A DNA stretch of 64,000 nt from Phaeobacter sp. B1627 (GTDB lineage: Bacteria > Pseudomonadota > Alphaproteobacteria > Rhodobacterales > Rhodobacteraceae): assembly GCF_006265095.1 (NCBI RefSeq), contig NZ_VCNK01000006.1, forward strand, positions 124,001 to 188,000, read 5' to 3'. The notes below the pieces were generated by a model that saw nothing but the letters and a program-made list of their open reading frames with translations, had not been told where the DNA came from and did not search any database. Position 1 is the first letter of the stretch; each line of letters opens with the position of its first letter. Positions 52,089 to 60,528 of the stretch are shown piece by piece. The position numbers were made by a program, and so were the translations under genes.

Positions 52089-54504
52089 TGGAAAACACCC
52101 CCAGCAGCTGCGCCGGAGCAAGGCGCAGCAAGCGCAGGACCGGCGTCAATGCGGCCAACCCGGCCGCGAGGCAGGTCAACAGGAGAAGGCGGGCCCACGC
52201 GCCCGGAAACAGATACATCGGCAAACGCCATCCGAAGGCCTCAAGGTTGATGACATTCAAAAGCACCCAAGCCAGCCCCAATCCGAGGGGGAGGGCAAAG
52301 ACAAAGGTCAGAATTGCAAAGCCCAGGCTTCTCAGGAACTCAAGCCCCGCCAGCCGCGCCCGGCTGATCCCCATGGCCCAGACCGGAGCCAATTGCGGCA
52401 GGCGGCGGGTCCACTGGCTGAGAAAGCTGGTCAGCATGGCAAACCCCGCGACCGCCAGCGTCAGAATGTTCAAGGCGCCGGTCACCACGAAGGTGCGGTC
52501 AAAGACGGCAATGGAGAGAGATTTGATCGCCTCCTTGTCGCGGATCGCCGTCCGGGTGATGTCCAGATCCTGCTCCAGCCTCTGCGCGAGGTCATCGCGG
52601 CTCATGCCCTCGGGAGGCACCAAGCCGATGCGCAGCAGGGTGGGCGAGGGAACCTGTGCCCGCAGGGCCGGAAGGGATGCGATGATCTGCTTGTCGGGAT
52701 TGCCATAATCGGAGTAGACCGCCGCGACCGGTGCCGACCAGCCCGGACCGACGGTCATCCGGTCACCGACCTGAACCCCGTCCCGCTGGGCCAGCTGTTC
52801 GTTCACGAAAACCGCCCCCCCGCCGTGAAGCCGCTCCCAGGCGTCGGGTGTTTTGCGCACTAGGGGCCAGTGCTCGCGGTACAGGGGATCATCGACCACG
52901 CCGTAGATGCGCAGCGGGGCGGAATTCAGCCGCGTATCGCTGTAGAACTGCGGCAGGCTCCGGGCCCGGAGCAGGGTTGCCCAGCGCAATACGGACTGGG
53001 CCTGCGCCTCTGTTTCCACCTCCACGAAGACATCGGCGACCAGGCGTTGATCGATCCAGTCGACAAAGGTCATTCGAAAACTCGACACCATGGTTCCGAC
53101 GCCGACATTGGTCGCAACCGCAAGCAGCAGCGCCATCAGCGACAGGGACAGTCCCGGCAGTTGCAGCCGGCTGTCTGCCGCCAGCCATTGGAGCTCGGGC
53201 GACCCTGCCATGCGACGTGCCCCCTGCAACAGCAGGTTCAGAACCGGAAGCACCAGCACCGCGCTGCCGAGCATCAGACCGCCGAGACCGACGAACCCCG
53301 CCAACAGGCCGGACCCGAAAGAGAGAACCACCGCGCCGAGACCGATCAATCCCGCGCCGCTCAGGCACAGGATCTGGATCTGTGAGGCGCTCAGCCGGGC
53401 CGGCGCATAGGAGGCCTGTGACAGGTGTCGCGCAAGGCGACGCAGCGATATCAGCGCCTGCAGCCCCGCCAGCAGCGTTCCGGCCAACGCCATGCCGAGA
53501 CCGGACAGCACCCATGACAAACGGAGCGAGAGTGTCCCGTCCACCGGCGCGCCATAGAGCCCGCGCAGCGTTGCGCTCACATCCGGCAGCAACAGGCCTG
53601 CCAGACTGTAGCCGACGACCAGACCGACCGCGCCCGCCACCAGCGCGAGCAAGATCAGCTCAAGCAGCAGAGCCGTCATCAGCGAGGAGACAGAGACCCC
53701 CAGACAGCGCAATGTCCGGATTGTGCCGCGGCGCTGTTCGATGCTCAGCATGATACTGCCCTGGACAATGAACAGACCGACGCCAAAAGACAGAAAGCCA
53801 AACGCCGTCAGGTTGAGGTGGAAACTCCGGGTCAGTCTGCCGGGATCGCCCAGCGGGCCGTCATTCGTGGCCGTGACCACCAATCCCGGAGCCCGCGCAC
53901 TCAGGGGCGGCAGATCGCGCGGCTGATCCGGCAGGATCAGGAGACGACTGAGCTGCCCCGGCCTGTTCAACAGCGCCTCGACGACGGAAATGTCACTCAG
54001 GACCAGATCCGGCGGCAGATCCGGCAGGGAGAAGATCCGAGCCGCCTCCTGGTCATCGCGTTCCAGTTTGGCGCGAGTCCCGGGATTGGCAAACATCACG
54101 CCCGGGGTCATCAGGAGGCCGGCCACGTCAAGGTTACCTTCTGTTTCGGCAGCAGCGGCCATCGCCGGGGCGCCGGGGTAGCTCAGCACATCCACCCCCA
54201 GCAGGGTGACCGATTGTTCCCCTTGCCCCCAGACCCCCTCCAACACCGGAGAGAGCTGCCAGCCGGCCCGCCGCAAGCGCACATAGGTTTCAAGGGCGAT
54301 CGTGCCCTCGGGCGAGGTGAGGGCCGCCATGTCGCCGGTTCCGAGCCGCTCCACTGCCCGCTCGTAGGAGGCCCGCGCCTCGGCATTGATTGCCTGTACG
54401 GCCGACCACAGGGCGGTCGCCAGAGCCAGCCCTGCGATCAGAAGGACAAGCTGCAACGGCGCCCGTCGCCAGTGACCGAACATCGTTGCAAGCACATGGA
54501 TCAT
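52075..54504 (-). CDS. FtsX-type ABC transporter permease (two FtsX domains)
   Basis: This 809-residue inner-membrane protein has one N-terminal membrane helix, a large periplasmic domain (about 40-235), and a first FtsX membrane domain (FLSFGVGLFIVQGSIMLSIEQRRGTIR start, near 250-400). A second set of helices leads into another periplasmic domain and a final FtsX domain (about 680-800). This duplicated build is that of LolC/E-like and AttF/AttG-like permeases that move lipids or lipoproteins out of the membrane. It is coupled by ATGA to the ATPase upstream and overlaps the AttH-type gene downstream. Confidence 0.92.
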   Translation of the reverse strand: MIHVLATMFGHWRRAPLQLVLLIAGLALATALWSAVQAINAEARASYERAVERLGTGDMAALTSPEGTIALETYVRLRRAGWQLSPVLEGVWGQGEQSVTLLGVDVLSYPGAPAMAAAAETEGNLDVAGLLMTPGVMFANPGTRAKLERDDQEAARIFSLPDLPPDLVLSDISVVEALLNRPGQLSRLLILPDQPRDLPPLSARAPGLVVTATNDGPLGDPGRLTRSFHLNLTAFGFLSFGVGLFIVQGSIMLSIEQRRGTIRTLRCLGVSVSSLMTALLLELILLALVAGAVGLVVGYSLAGLLLPDVSATLRGLYGAPVDGTLSLRLSWVLSGLGMALAGTLLAGLQALISLRRLARHLSQASYAPARLSASQIQILCLSGAGLIGLGAVVLSFGSGLLAGFVGLGGLMLGSAVLVLPVLNLLLQGARRMAGSPELQWLAADSRLQLPGLSLSLMALLLAVATNVGVGTMVSSFRMTFVDWIDQRLVADVFVEVETEAQAQSVLRWATLLRARSLPQFYSDTRLNSAPLRIYGVVDDPLYREHWPLVRKTPDAWERLHGGGAVFVNEQLAQRDGVQVGDRMTVGPGWSAPVAAVYSDYGNPDKQIIASLPALRAQVPSPTLLRIGLVPPEGMSRDDLAQRLEQDLDITRTAIRDKEAIKSLSIAVFDRTFVVTGALNILTLAVAGFAMLTSFLSQWTRRLPQLAPVWAMGISRARLAGLEFLRSLGFAILTFVFALPLGLGLAWVLLNVINLEAFGWRLPMYLFPGAWARLLLLTCLAAGLAALTPVLRLLRLAPAQLLGVFSNDRP

Positions 54505-55163
54505 GATCCCGCAGGCCGCACCTGACCGCCGCTCAGATGCAGATGCCGGTCACATTGCGCCGCAATCTCGGGCGAATGGGTGACAAGGAACAGAGCGCAG
54601 CCTGTGCGGTTGACGAGATCAAGCATCAGACGCAGGACTTCGGCGCTGGCTGTCTCGTCCAGATTCCCCGTCGGCTCATCCGCCAGCAGGAGATCCGGGC
54701 GCAGCGCCAGAGACCGCGCGATTGCGACCCTCTGCTGCTGCCCCCCAGAGATCTGGTCGGGATACCGCTCCAGAAGATCGGAGAGGCCGAGATGCGAGAC
54801 GAGAGTGTCAGCCCATTGCGGATCGAACTGCTGCCCGAGGCGGGCATGCAGCGAGATATTGTCCGCCACATTGAGCGCAGGCACCAGATTGAACTGCTGA
54901 AAAACAAGCGCGATCCGCCCCCGCCGCAGCTCTGATGCCGCCGGATCGGACAGCCGGGAGATATCCCGGCCCCCGAACAGGATCTGGCCACTGTCGGGGC
55001 GATCAAGGGCGGCCAGCAGATGCAGGACCGTGCTTTTGCCGGAGCCACTGTCCCCGGTCAGCGCAACACTTTCGCCACGGGCCAGCTCAAACGACGCGCC
55101 GCTCAGGACATCGCGGTTCTGTCCCGCATACCTCCGGGTCAGATCTTTTACGGACACAAGCAT
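54501..55163 (-). CDS. LolD/MacB-type ABC transporter ATPase
   Basis: This 220-residue ATPase works with the FtsX-type permease. Walker A is TGDSGSGKST, Q-loop FQQFNLVP, signature ISGGQQQRVAIARSLA, Walker B LLLADEPTGNLD and the H-loop VTHSPEIAAQCD. The short length and the ADEPTGNLD motif are typical of LolD/MacB/FtsE types. The start is taken at ATG 55163 with CAGGGGA about 10 bases upstream; ATG 55196 would add 11 residues. It is first in the three-gene ATPase-permease-AttH operon. Confidence 0.92.
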   Translation of the reverse strand: MLVSVKDLTRRYAGQNRDVLSGASFELARGESVALTGDSGSGKSTVLHLLAALDRPDSGQILFGGRDISRLSDPAASELRRGRIALVFQQFNLVPALNVADNISLHARLGQQFDPQWADTLVSHLGLSDLLERYPDQISGGQQQRVAIARSLALRPDLLLADEPTGNLDETASAEVLRLMLDLVNRTGCALFLVTHSPEIAAQCDRHLHLSGGQVRPAGS

Positions 55164-55327
55164 AAGACTGTCCCCTGAACCAACATCTTGTTCCATGGAT
55201 GTCGTGCAAGCGTTGCATGTTCAAGCCCCAATTTCTAAGCTGCGGCAAAGCGTGGCGGCCGTGGACGGTCGCAAAATCAAGCGCAGGACACAGGCCAGAG
55301 GCAGGCCAAGCAGGGAGCCGTACTCAT

Positions 55328-55774
55328 ATGTCGATGATCGAGCAGATCTTTTGGGGCGGGCTGGTCCTCGGCGTTTGCCTGATCTTGGAATCGGCGATGC
55401 TGGTGTGGTGCGGACAGGTGCTGCGGAGCCACGAACGTCGGTTTCCCGACCGCCTGGACAATCTCCGGCGATTGGGCGGTGTGCTGATCTCCACCGGATT
55501 CGTCGTGGCCGCCCATACCGCGCAGGTCTGGATCTGGTCTGCGGCCCTGATGGTGAAGGCGGAAACTTTCAGCGACTGGAACACGGCGGTGTATTTCTCT
55601 GTGGCGACATACACGACGCTGGGCTACGGCGATGTGGTCCTCGACAGCGATCACCGGATTTTCGCCTCCTTTGCTGCGATGAATGGCATGCTGGCCTTCG
55701 GGATCAGCACCGCGTTTCTGGTCAGCACCATGCGCACGGTCTTTTCAAACGGCGTCAAGCATTCCGGCTCCTGA
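55328..55774 (+). CDS. Two-helix potassium channel-like protein
   Basis: This 148-residue inner-membrane protein has an ion-channel (PF07885) pore domain. Hydrophobic helices lie at about 8-28, 50-76 and 115-135. The pore helix and selectivity filter are SVATYTTLGYGDV, with TLGYGD at 97-102, the potassium filter. No RCK or cyclic-nucleotide domain is present, so gating is not apparent. AGGGAG lies 10 bases before ATG 55328. The YihY-type gene follows 45 bases later. Confidence 0.88.
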   Translation: MSMIEQIFWGGLVLGVCLILESAMLVWCGQVLRSHERRFPDRLDNLRRLGGVLISTGFVVAAHTAQVWIWSAALMVKAETFSDWNTAVYFSVATYTTLGYGDVVLDSDHRIFASFAAMNGMLAFGISTAFLVSTMRTVFSNGVKHSGS

Positions 55775-55819
55775 CGGCTCATTCATTCGAAATTTCTCAT
55801 CGGTTTTCAGGAGAGCGAC

Positions 55820-56680
55820 ATGACTATCGCGCAGAAGGCAATCAGACCCGCTCAGATCCTGCGCCGCGCGGTGGGGCGGTTCAATAGCAAGAACGCCTGG
55901 GTTCTCAGCAGCCATATCGCAATGTCGATGATGATGGCCCTGTTCCCGTTCGTGCTGTTTACCGTCGCCCTCAGCGGTGCCATCGCCAGCATCCTGTCAC
56001 ACCGCATCGTGGTGGAGGATGTGGTCAACCTTGTGTTCGGCAGCTGGCCCGCCTCTGTCGCCAAACCCATCACCCGCGAGGTCTATGCGGTTTTGGAAAC
56101 CTCCGGCACGGGGCTGATGACCCTTGGTGGTATCCTTGCCCTTTATTTTGCGTCCAACGGCGTCGATGCGATCCGTATTGCGCTCCTGAGTGCCTACGGC
56201 CAGGAGGAAACACGCCCCTTTTGGAAACACCGGCTCATCTCTGTCGGTCTGGTCATTCTGGGCGGTTTCGGGCTGCTGCTTGCGGCGGTTTTCGAATTGG
56301 TCCTGCCCTTGGGGGCACGGTTTCTTGCGCGGTTCTTTCCGGATCTGGATTTCCTGCGCGGCTGGGAAAACGGCGCCAACGGGTTGGTGGTAACGGTCGT
56401 TCCGGTTGCAGCGGTCTTTCTCTATCATCTGGTTCTTCTGCCAAAACGCGCCACACTCGGGCAAATCTTCCCCGGAGTCGCGGTGACGCTGATCCTGTGG
56501 TGGGCGGCAGGCTTCGGATTTGCTGTCTACGTGTCCAGTTTCGCGAGCTATTCGGCCACCTATGCGGGCCTCGCCGGCGCGATGGCCGCCTTGATCTTTT
56601 TGTACCTGAACGCGGCCATCTTGATTTTCGGGGCCGAAATCAACGGCGTTCTGGAACGCGACCGCACGGCCCGGAGCTGA
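55820..56680 (+). CDS. YihY/BrkB-family membrane protein
   Basis: This 286-residue inner-membrane protein of the YihY/UPF0761 family was once annotated as RNase BN and is now regarded as a transporter-like or virulence-linked membrane protein of unknown role. It has six hydrophobic segments. Family blocks are HIAMSMMMALFPFVLF, LYFASNGVDAIRIALLSAYG, and the C-terminal YAGLAGAMAALIFLYLNAAILIFGAEING, which is the strongest signature. A short basic tail follows. GAGAGCGAC precedes the ATG. Confidence 0.9.
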   Translation: MTIAQKAIRPAQILRRAVGRFNSKNAWVLSSHIAMSMMMALFPFVLFTVALSGAIASILSHRIVVEDVVNLVFGSWPASVAKPITREVYAVLETSGTGLMTLGGILALYFASNGVDAIRIALLSAYGQEETRPFWKHRLISVGLVILGGFGLLLAAVFELVLPLGARFLARFFPDLDFLRGWENGANGLVVTVVPVAAVFLYHLVLLPKRATLGQIFPGVAVTLILWWAAGFGFAVYVSSFASYSATYAGLAGAMAALIFLYLNAAILIFGAEINGVLERDRTARS

Positions 56681-56700
56681 TCTGGTCAATACATTCAATT

Positions 56701-56729
56701 TTCAACATACGGACTGATTTTGCCATAAT
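56701..56729 (+). promoter_or_regulatory. Candidate promoter of small basic protein gene
   Basis: CATAAT at 56724-56729 differs from the -10 consensus by one base. TTCAAC at 56701-56706 with a 17-base spacer is a moderate -35. Transcription would start near 56736, about 60 bases before the ATG at 56799. The area is AT-rich against its surroundings. Confidence 0.4.
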
Positions 56730-56798
56730 TCGGACGCCACCCGGGCCTGCTCTCCATTGAGAGATAGGGCAGGTGAGTGAATCCGGGGAATGAGTTCT

Positions 56799-57032
56799 AT
56801 GGCAAAATTCAAGGCAAAGAAATTCAACGCAAAGAGTGGTGCATCCAGCGGCCGTCAACGTTTGCTGGAGCTCTCGCGCCAGTCACCACCCCCCGCCTCC
56901 GTGCGCCGGGGCAGCGTGCAGACAGCCACGCGGCGAGACCCAAACGACGCGTGCACGGATGCCGTCCTGCAGATGCGCGACATGGCTGTGCAATCGTTGA
57001 AGACGCCGCGAACCCGCTCTCTGTTCAGCTAG
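56799..57032 (+). CDS. Small basic hypothetical protein
   Basis: This 77-residue, Lys/Arg-rich protein (MAKFKAKKFNAKSGASSG at the start, RRDPNDACTDAVLQMRDMA in the middle) is not recognised. It has no signal or membrane segment and its charge suggests nucleic-acid binding. An in-frame ATG at 56790 would add MSS. Both have GGGGAA close upstream. A candidate promoter lies 70 bases upstream. It converges on rlmE with 19 bases between. It could still be a chance frame. Confidence 0.45.
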   Translation: MAKFKAKKFNAKSGASSGRQRLLELSRQSPPPASVRRGSVQTATRRDPNDACTDAVLQMRDMAVQSLKTPRTRSLFS

Positions 57033-57051
57033 CCCGGCGGCAATAATGCCC

Positions 57052-57768
57052 TCAGCCGCGAAATCCGGTGGCGACGACAAATTTTTCAGAACTGTCCGCG
57101 CGGGACGACGGCGGCTTCACGTTTGCGACAGCCTTGAATTTCTGTTTCAGAAGCTTTTGCAATTCGCCCTCGGCCCCGCCGGCGAGCACCTTCGCGACAA
57201 AGGTGCCGCCATCCTCCAGCACGTCAAAGGCGAAATAGGCGGCTGCTTCGCACAGCGACATGATCCGCAGGTGATCGGTTTGCTTGTGACCCGAGCTGGA
57301 GGCCGCCATGTCAGACATCACCACATCAGCCTTGCCCCCGAGCCAGTCCTTGACCTGGTCATCGGCACCTTCATCCATGAAATCCAGCTGATGGAACTCG
57401 GCGCCTGCAAGTGGCTCGACCTCCTGCAGGTCGACACCGATGATCCGCCCGATCGCCTTGCCGCTTTTTTCACCCAAGGCGTTTACCCGCGGCACCGCCA
57501 CCTGAGCCCAGCCGCCCGGTGCACAGCCGAGGTCAACCACGCGCGCGCCCGGAACCAGAAAGCGATATTTGTCGTCCAGTTCCATGATTTTAAAGGCCGC
57601 ACGCCCCCGGTAGCCTTCGATCTGGGCGCGTTTGACATAAGGGTCGTTCAATTGCCGTTGCAGCCAACGGGTCGAACTGAGCGTGCGTCCGCGCGCGGTC
57701 TTGACCTTCACAGTCAGGTCACGCTGCCCGCGTCCTGACGTATTTTTTCCTGTCGGAGTCTTTGCCAT
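57052..57768 (-). CDS. rlmE: 23S rRNA 2'-O-ribose methyltransferase RlmE (FtsJ)
   Basis: This 238-residue SAM-dependent enzyme methylates U2552 of 23S rRNA in the A loop. The K-D-K-E tetrad can be followed: Lys in [16 protein letters not shown], Asp in VVMSDMAAS, Lys in [12 protein letters not shown] and Glu in [16 protein letters not shown]. The SAM loop is [16 protein letters not shown] basic N-terminal tail (about 30 residues) precedes the family domain. ATG 57768 has AGAGGT upstream. It follows the Ppx/GppA gene by 75 bases in the same direction, a common pairing in alphaproteobacteria. Confidence 0.95.
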   Translation of the reverse strand: MAKTPTGKNTSGRGQRDLTVKVKTARGRTLSSTRWLQRQLNDPYVKRAQIEGYRGRAAFKIMELDDKYRFLVPGARVVDLGCAPGGWAQVAVPRVNALGEKSGKAIGRIIGVDLQEVEPLAGAEFHQLDFMDEGADDQVKDWLGGKADVVMSDMAASSSGHKQTDHLRIMSLCEAAAYFAFDVLEDGGTFVAKVLAGGAEGELQKLLKQKFKAVANVKPPSSRADSSEKFVVATGFRG

Positions 57769-57843
57769 GGTCAAACCTCTCGCCTGCGGCCCCCGCATGC
57801 GGATCGGGATGCGGATGGGGCGCTATACCCGATCTCATCCCTA

Positions 57844-58956
57844 TCAGAAAGAGCCGTCTTCCAAAACACCGTCCGCGCTCATCTGTGCATAAAGCAGGCC
57901 TTCGCGCAGGCCGCGATCGGCCACCGACAGCCGGTCCGTGGGCCAGCAGCGCAACAGCGCCTGCAGGATTGCCGCGCCGGACATGATCAGCGCCTGGCGG
58001 TCTTCGCCGATCCTGGGGTCGCGGCGCCGTCCGTGAGGGCCGAGATCCAGATAGCTGCGGATCACCTTGTCGATCTGATCAGAGGTCATCCGCAAACCGT
58101 CCACCTTGGTCCGGTCGTATCGCTTCAACCCGAGATGAGACGCCGCCACAGTAGTGACCGTGCCGGATGTGCCGACGATCTGGAACCCTTCGCGGGCCTG
58201 AACATCCTTGTAGGGGGCAAAATCCGCGAGGTTTTCCTCAAAGAACCAACTCATCAGCGCAAACCGGGCGGCGTCATCGTCGACGTCGCTGAACTGATCC
58301 CGCAGGGTCGCCACGCCGAGCGGCACGGAGATCCAGTCCACGACTTTTGCTGCCGGAAACGGGCTGTCGGAATTGTGAAACCCGGCATGAAGCCGCATAA
58401 TCGCCGAGGGGCGATCGCGACGTGCAATCGAGGACAGGTCAATCCACACCAATTCGGTTGAGCCGCCACCGATATCGACCACCAGAAGCTGCTCCGTTTT
58501 GGTCGAGACGAGAGGCGCGCAGGATATGACGGCCAGCCGGGCTTCTTCTTCGGGCTGGATGATATCCATCATCAGCCCGGTTTCACGTTTGATCTGGCGC
58601 ATGAAGTCGCGCCCGTTCTTCGCCCGGCGACAGGCTTCGGTCGCAACGAGGCGCATGCGCTTCACGCGATTGCGAGAGATTTTCTGCTGACAGATCCGCA
58701 GCGCCTGAATCGTGCGCGCCATTGAGGACCGGGACAGACGCCCGGTTTTTTCCAGCCCGGAGCCCAGTTGCACCGACTTGGAAAAACTGTCCACCACATG
58801 AAAGCCGCTGCCCTTTGGCTGGGCAATCAGCATTCTGCAGCTATTCGTACCGAGATCCAGCGCCGCATAGAGCGCATCGGGATCCGGCCGGGCTGGTACA
58901 GGTGTCTCAACCGCTCTGGGAAACGCTCCTGTACCTTTGGAACGCCTGGGCGCCAT
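57844..58956 (-). CDS. Ppx/GppA-family phosphatase
   Basis: This 370-residue protein hydrolyses polyphosphate or pppGpp. It has the sugar-kinase-like ATPase fold: YAALDLGTNSCRMLIAQP (first phosphate loop) and VVDIGGGSTELVWIDL (second). ATEACRRAKNGRDFMRQIKRETGLMM fits family helices, with catalytic Glu after it in IIQPEEEARLA. The C-terminal HD-like half of long Ppx is missing, as in the short alphaproteobacterial forms. The N-terminal 25 residues are basic and Pro-rich. It is transcribed with rlmE. Confidence 0.92.
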   Translation of the reverse strand: MAPRRSKGTGAFPRAVETPVPARPDPDALYAALDLGTNSCRMLIAQPKGSGFHVVDSFSKSVQLGSGLEKTGRLSRSSMARTIQALRICQQKISRNRVKRMRLVATEACRRAKNGRDFMRQIKRETGLMMDIIQPEEEARLAVISCAPLVSTKTEQLLVVDIGGGSTELVWIDLSSIARRDRPSAIMRLHAGFHNSDSPFPAAKVVDWISVPLGVATLRDQFSDVDDDAARFALMSWFFEENLADFAPYKDVQAREGFQIVGTSGTVTTVAASHLGLKRYDRTKVDGLRMTSDQIDKVIRSYLDLGPHGRRRDPRIGEDRQALIMSGAAILQALLRCWPTDRLSVADRGLREGLLYAQMSADGVLEDGSF

Positions 58957-59266
58957 GAATCACGCCCTCCGATTATCGTGTTGGCTCAACCCTACGGCTG
59001 CCTGTGCGGCTGTGCAAGAGACAGCGGCATAGAGCGCGGTCGAAAACACAGAGATCAAAGCCAGAAAACAGGCGCGCGGCTGTCAGAGCGGCTCATGATT
59101 TTGTTGAATAATTTGAGTGGCCACAGCGGTGGTCACGGGGCAGGGGAAAGAATACCATCCGCGGGGAAAGGTCGCTCCTCCCACCTTTGTTGTCGAAATC
59201 CGACGCACCAAGCGATCCACAGCGAATTAGAAACGCGATACGAAGACGTATCAGGAAGGAACGGCA
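58957..59266 (+). other. Gene-free leader of the C1 operon with a hairpin
   Basis: These 310 bases lie between the divergent ppx-type gene and the virulence-factor-family gene. They hold no gene. GTGGCCAC (59117-59124) can pair with GTGGTCAC (59129-59136), using one G-U, or serve as two 12-base-spaced protein sites. I looked for B12, SAM and SAH riboswitch marks and saw none that convinced. CAGGAAGGAAC before 59267 is the ribosome site. Confidence 0.45.
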
Positions 59267-59563
59267 ATGCCCGACGTCACCATTGTTTACTGGCGCGATA
59301 TCCCCGCTCAGGTCATCGTGGGCAAGGGGCGGCGGGGCTCGAAACGGCAGCTCGAAGAACGGTTTGAGCAAGCCATCGACCGGGCTGCAATGAAGGTGAA
59401 CGCAAAAGACAGCGATGCCTATCTTGCGGAATGGCGCAAGGCCGCGCCCTACTCTGTGGACGGGGAGCCGGATCAGATTGCCGAGGCCGAAGCCACACGT
59501 CTGGAACAGGAATTCGATCAGGAGCGTCTGAAGGCGCTGATCGCAAACGACGGTTGGGCATGA
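59267..59563 (+). CDS. Virulence-factor-family small protein (C1-cluster associated)
   Basis: This 98-residue protein of the family named virulence factor (PF13769) begins MPDVTIVYWRDIPAQVIVGK and has RQLEERFEQAIDRAAMKV and EYRK-like acidic helices. Despite its name the family has no proven role and is repeatedly found next to corrinoid-methyl transfer and MTHFR-like genes in marine alphaproteobacteria. AGGAAGGAA precedes the ATG. It overlaps no gene; the MTHFR-like gene starts 29 bases after it. Confidence 0.85.
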   Translation: MPDVTIVYWRDIPAQVIVGKGRRGSKRQLEERFEQAIDRAAMKVNAKDSDAYLAEWRKAAPYSVDGEPDQIAEAEATRLEQEFDQERLKALIANDGWA

Positions 59564-59592
59564 TTGCCCGCACCTCACTCTGGGAGGCCGCC

Positions 59593-60525
59593 ATGGCTTT
59601 GTTGAATTTCAAGAAACGTGCGACTGAGGCCGAGACCACAGTCAACCCGCAGCTCGAGGCGTTCCTGTCCGGGTATTCCATCGAGGTCATGCCACGCACC
59701 GCGCAAAAGGTAGAGGATTTCCGCGAGCTTCTGCCCGCAGGCACCCGTGTCTACATCGCGCATATCGAAGGGACGCCGATCGAAGAGATGGTCGCGACGG
59801 CGAAGCGCCTGAACGCGGACGGCTATCCGGTCATGCCCCATTTCCCCGCCCGGATCATCCGCGACAAGGCCACGCTGAACGACTGGATCGCCCGCTATCA
59901 GGGGGAGGCCGATGTGAAACAGGCGCTGTTGCTGGCCGGCGGCGTCACTACACCACACGGTGATTTCCACAGCTCCATGCAGCTGTTGGAAACCGGCCTC
60001 TTTGACAAAGCCGGCTTCACCAATCTGCACGTTGCAGGGCACCCCGAAGGCAACAAGGACATCGATCCCGACGGGTCAATGACAGCCGTCACCGAGGCGC
60101 TCCACTGGAAGCAGCGGTTTTCTGACACCACTGACGCGAAGATGGCGCTGGCCACCCAGTTCGCTTTTGAAGCAAAGCCGATCATCGCCTGGGCGAACGG
60201 TCTCAGGGAGGCGGGAATTGATCTGCCGATTCATATCGGCATTGCGGGGCCGGCGAAACTGCAGACATTGATCAAATTCGCCATTGCCTGCGGTGTGGGG
60301 CCATCCCTCAAGGTTCTGCAAAAACGCGCCATGGATGTCACCAAGCTCATGTTGCCCTACGAACCGACCGAGGTTCTGAACGAACTGGCGGCCTACAAGG
60401 CCGACAACCCCGATTTCAACATCACCAACGTCCATTTCTTCCCTCTTGGCGGTATCAAAACCAACGCGACATGGGCAATCAACAACGGCGGCTCGAGCAC
60501 TGAGCCTGCCAAACAGCAAGGATAA
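59593..60525 (+). CDS. Methylenetetrahydrofolate reductase-like protein
   Basis: This 310-residue TIM-barrel protein of the MTHFR superfamily begins MALLNFKKRATEAETTV and has SIEVMPRTAQKVEDFRELL, GTRVYIAHIEGTP, KQALLLAGGVTTPHGDF and HVAGHPEGNKDIDP. It would interconvert methyl- and methylene-tetrahydrofolate and so drain methyl groups from demethylation into the C1 pool. ATG 59593 has GGGAGG upstream; ATG 59560 would add 11 residues and overlap the preceding gene. The next gene begins 3 bases after its stop. Confidence 0.9.
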   Translation: MALLNFKKRATEAETTVNPQLEAFLSGYSIEVMPRTAQKVEDFRELLPAGTRVYIAHIEGTPIEEMVATAKRLNADGYPVMPHFPARIIRDKATLNDWIARYQGEADVKQALLLAGGVTTPHGDFHSSMQLLETGLFDKAGFTNLHVAGHPEGNKDIDPDGSMTAVTEALHWKQRFSDTTDAKMALATQFAFEAKPIIAWANGLREAGIDLPIHIGIAGPAKLQTLIKFAIACGVGPSLKVLQKRAMDVTKLMLPYEPTEVLNELAAYKADNPDFNITNVHFFPLGGIKTNATWAINNGGSSTEPAKQQG

Positions 60526-60528
60526 ACC

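Noticed and set aside
58957-59266. Cobalamin, SAM or SAH riboswitch before the corrinoid-methyl transfer operon
   Set aside because: The position is tempting, but I do not find the B12 box or the conserved cores of the other two classes. Only a short hairpin is visible. An Infernal search would settle it.
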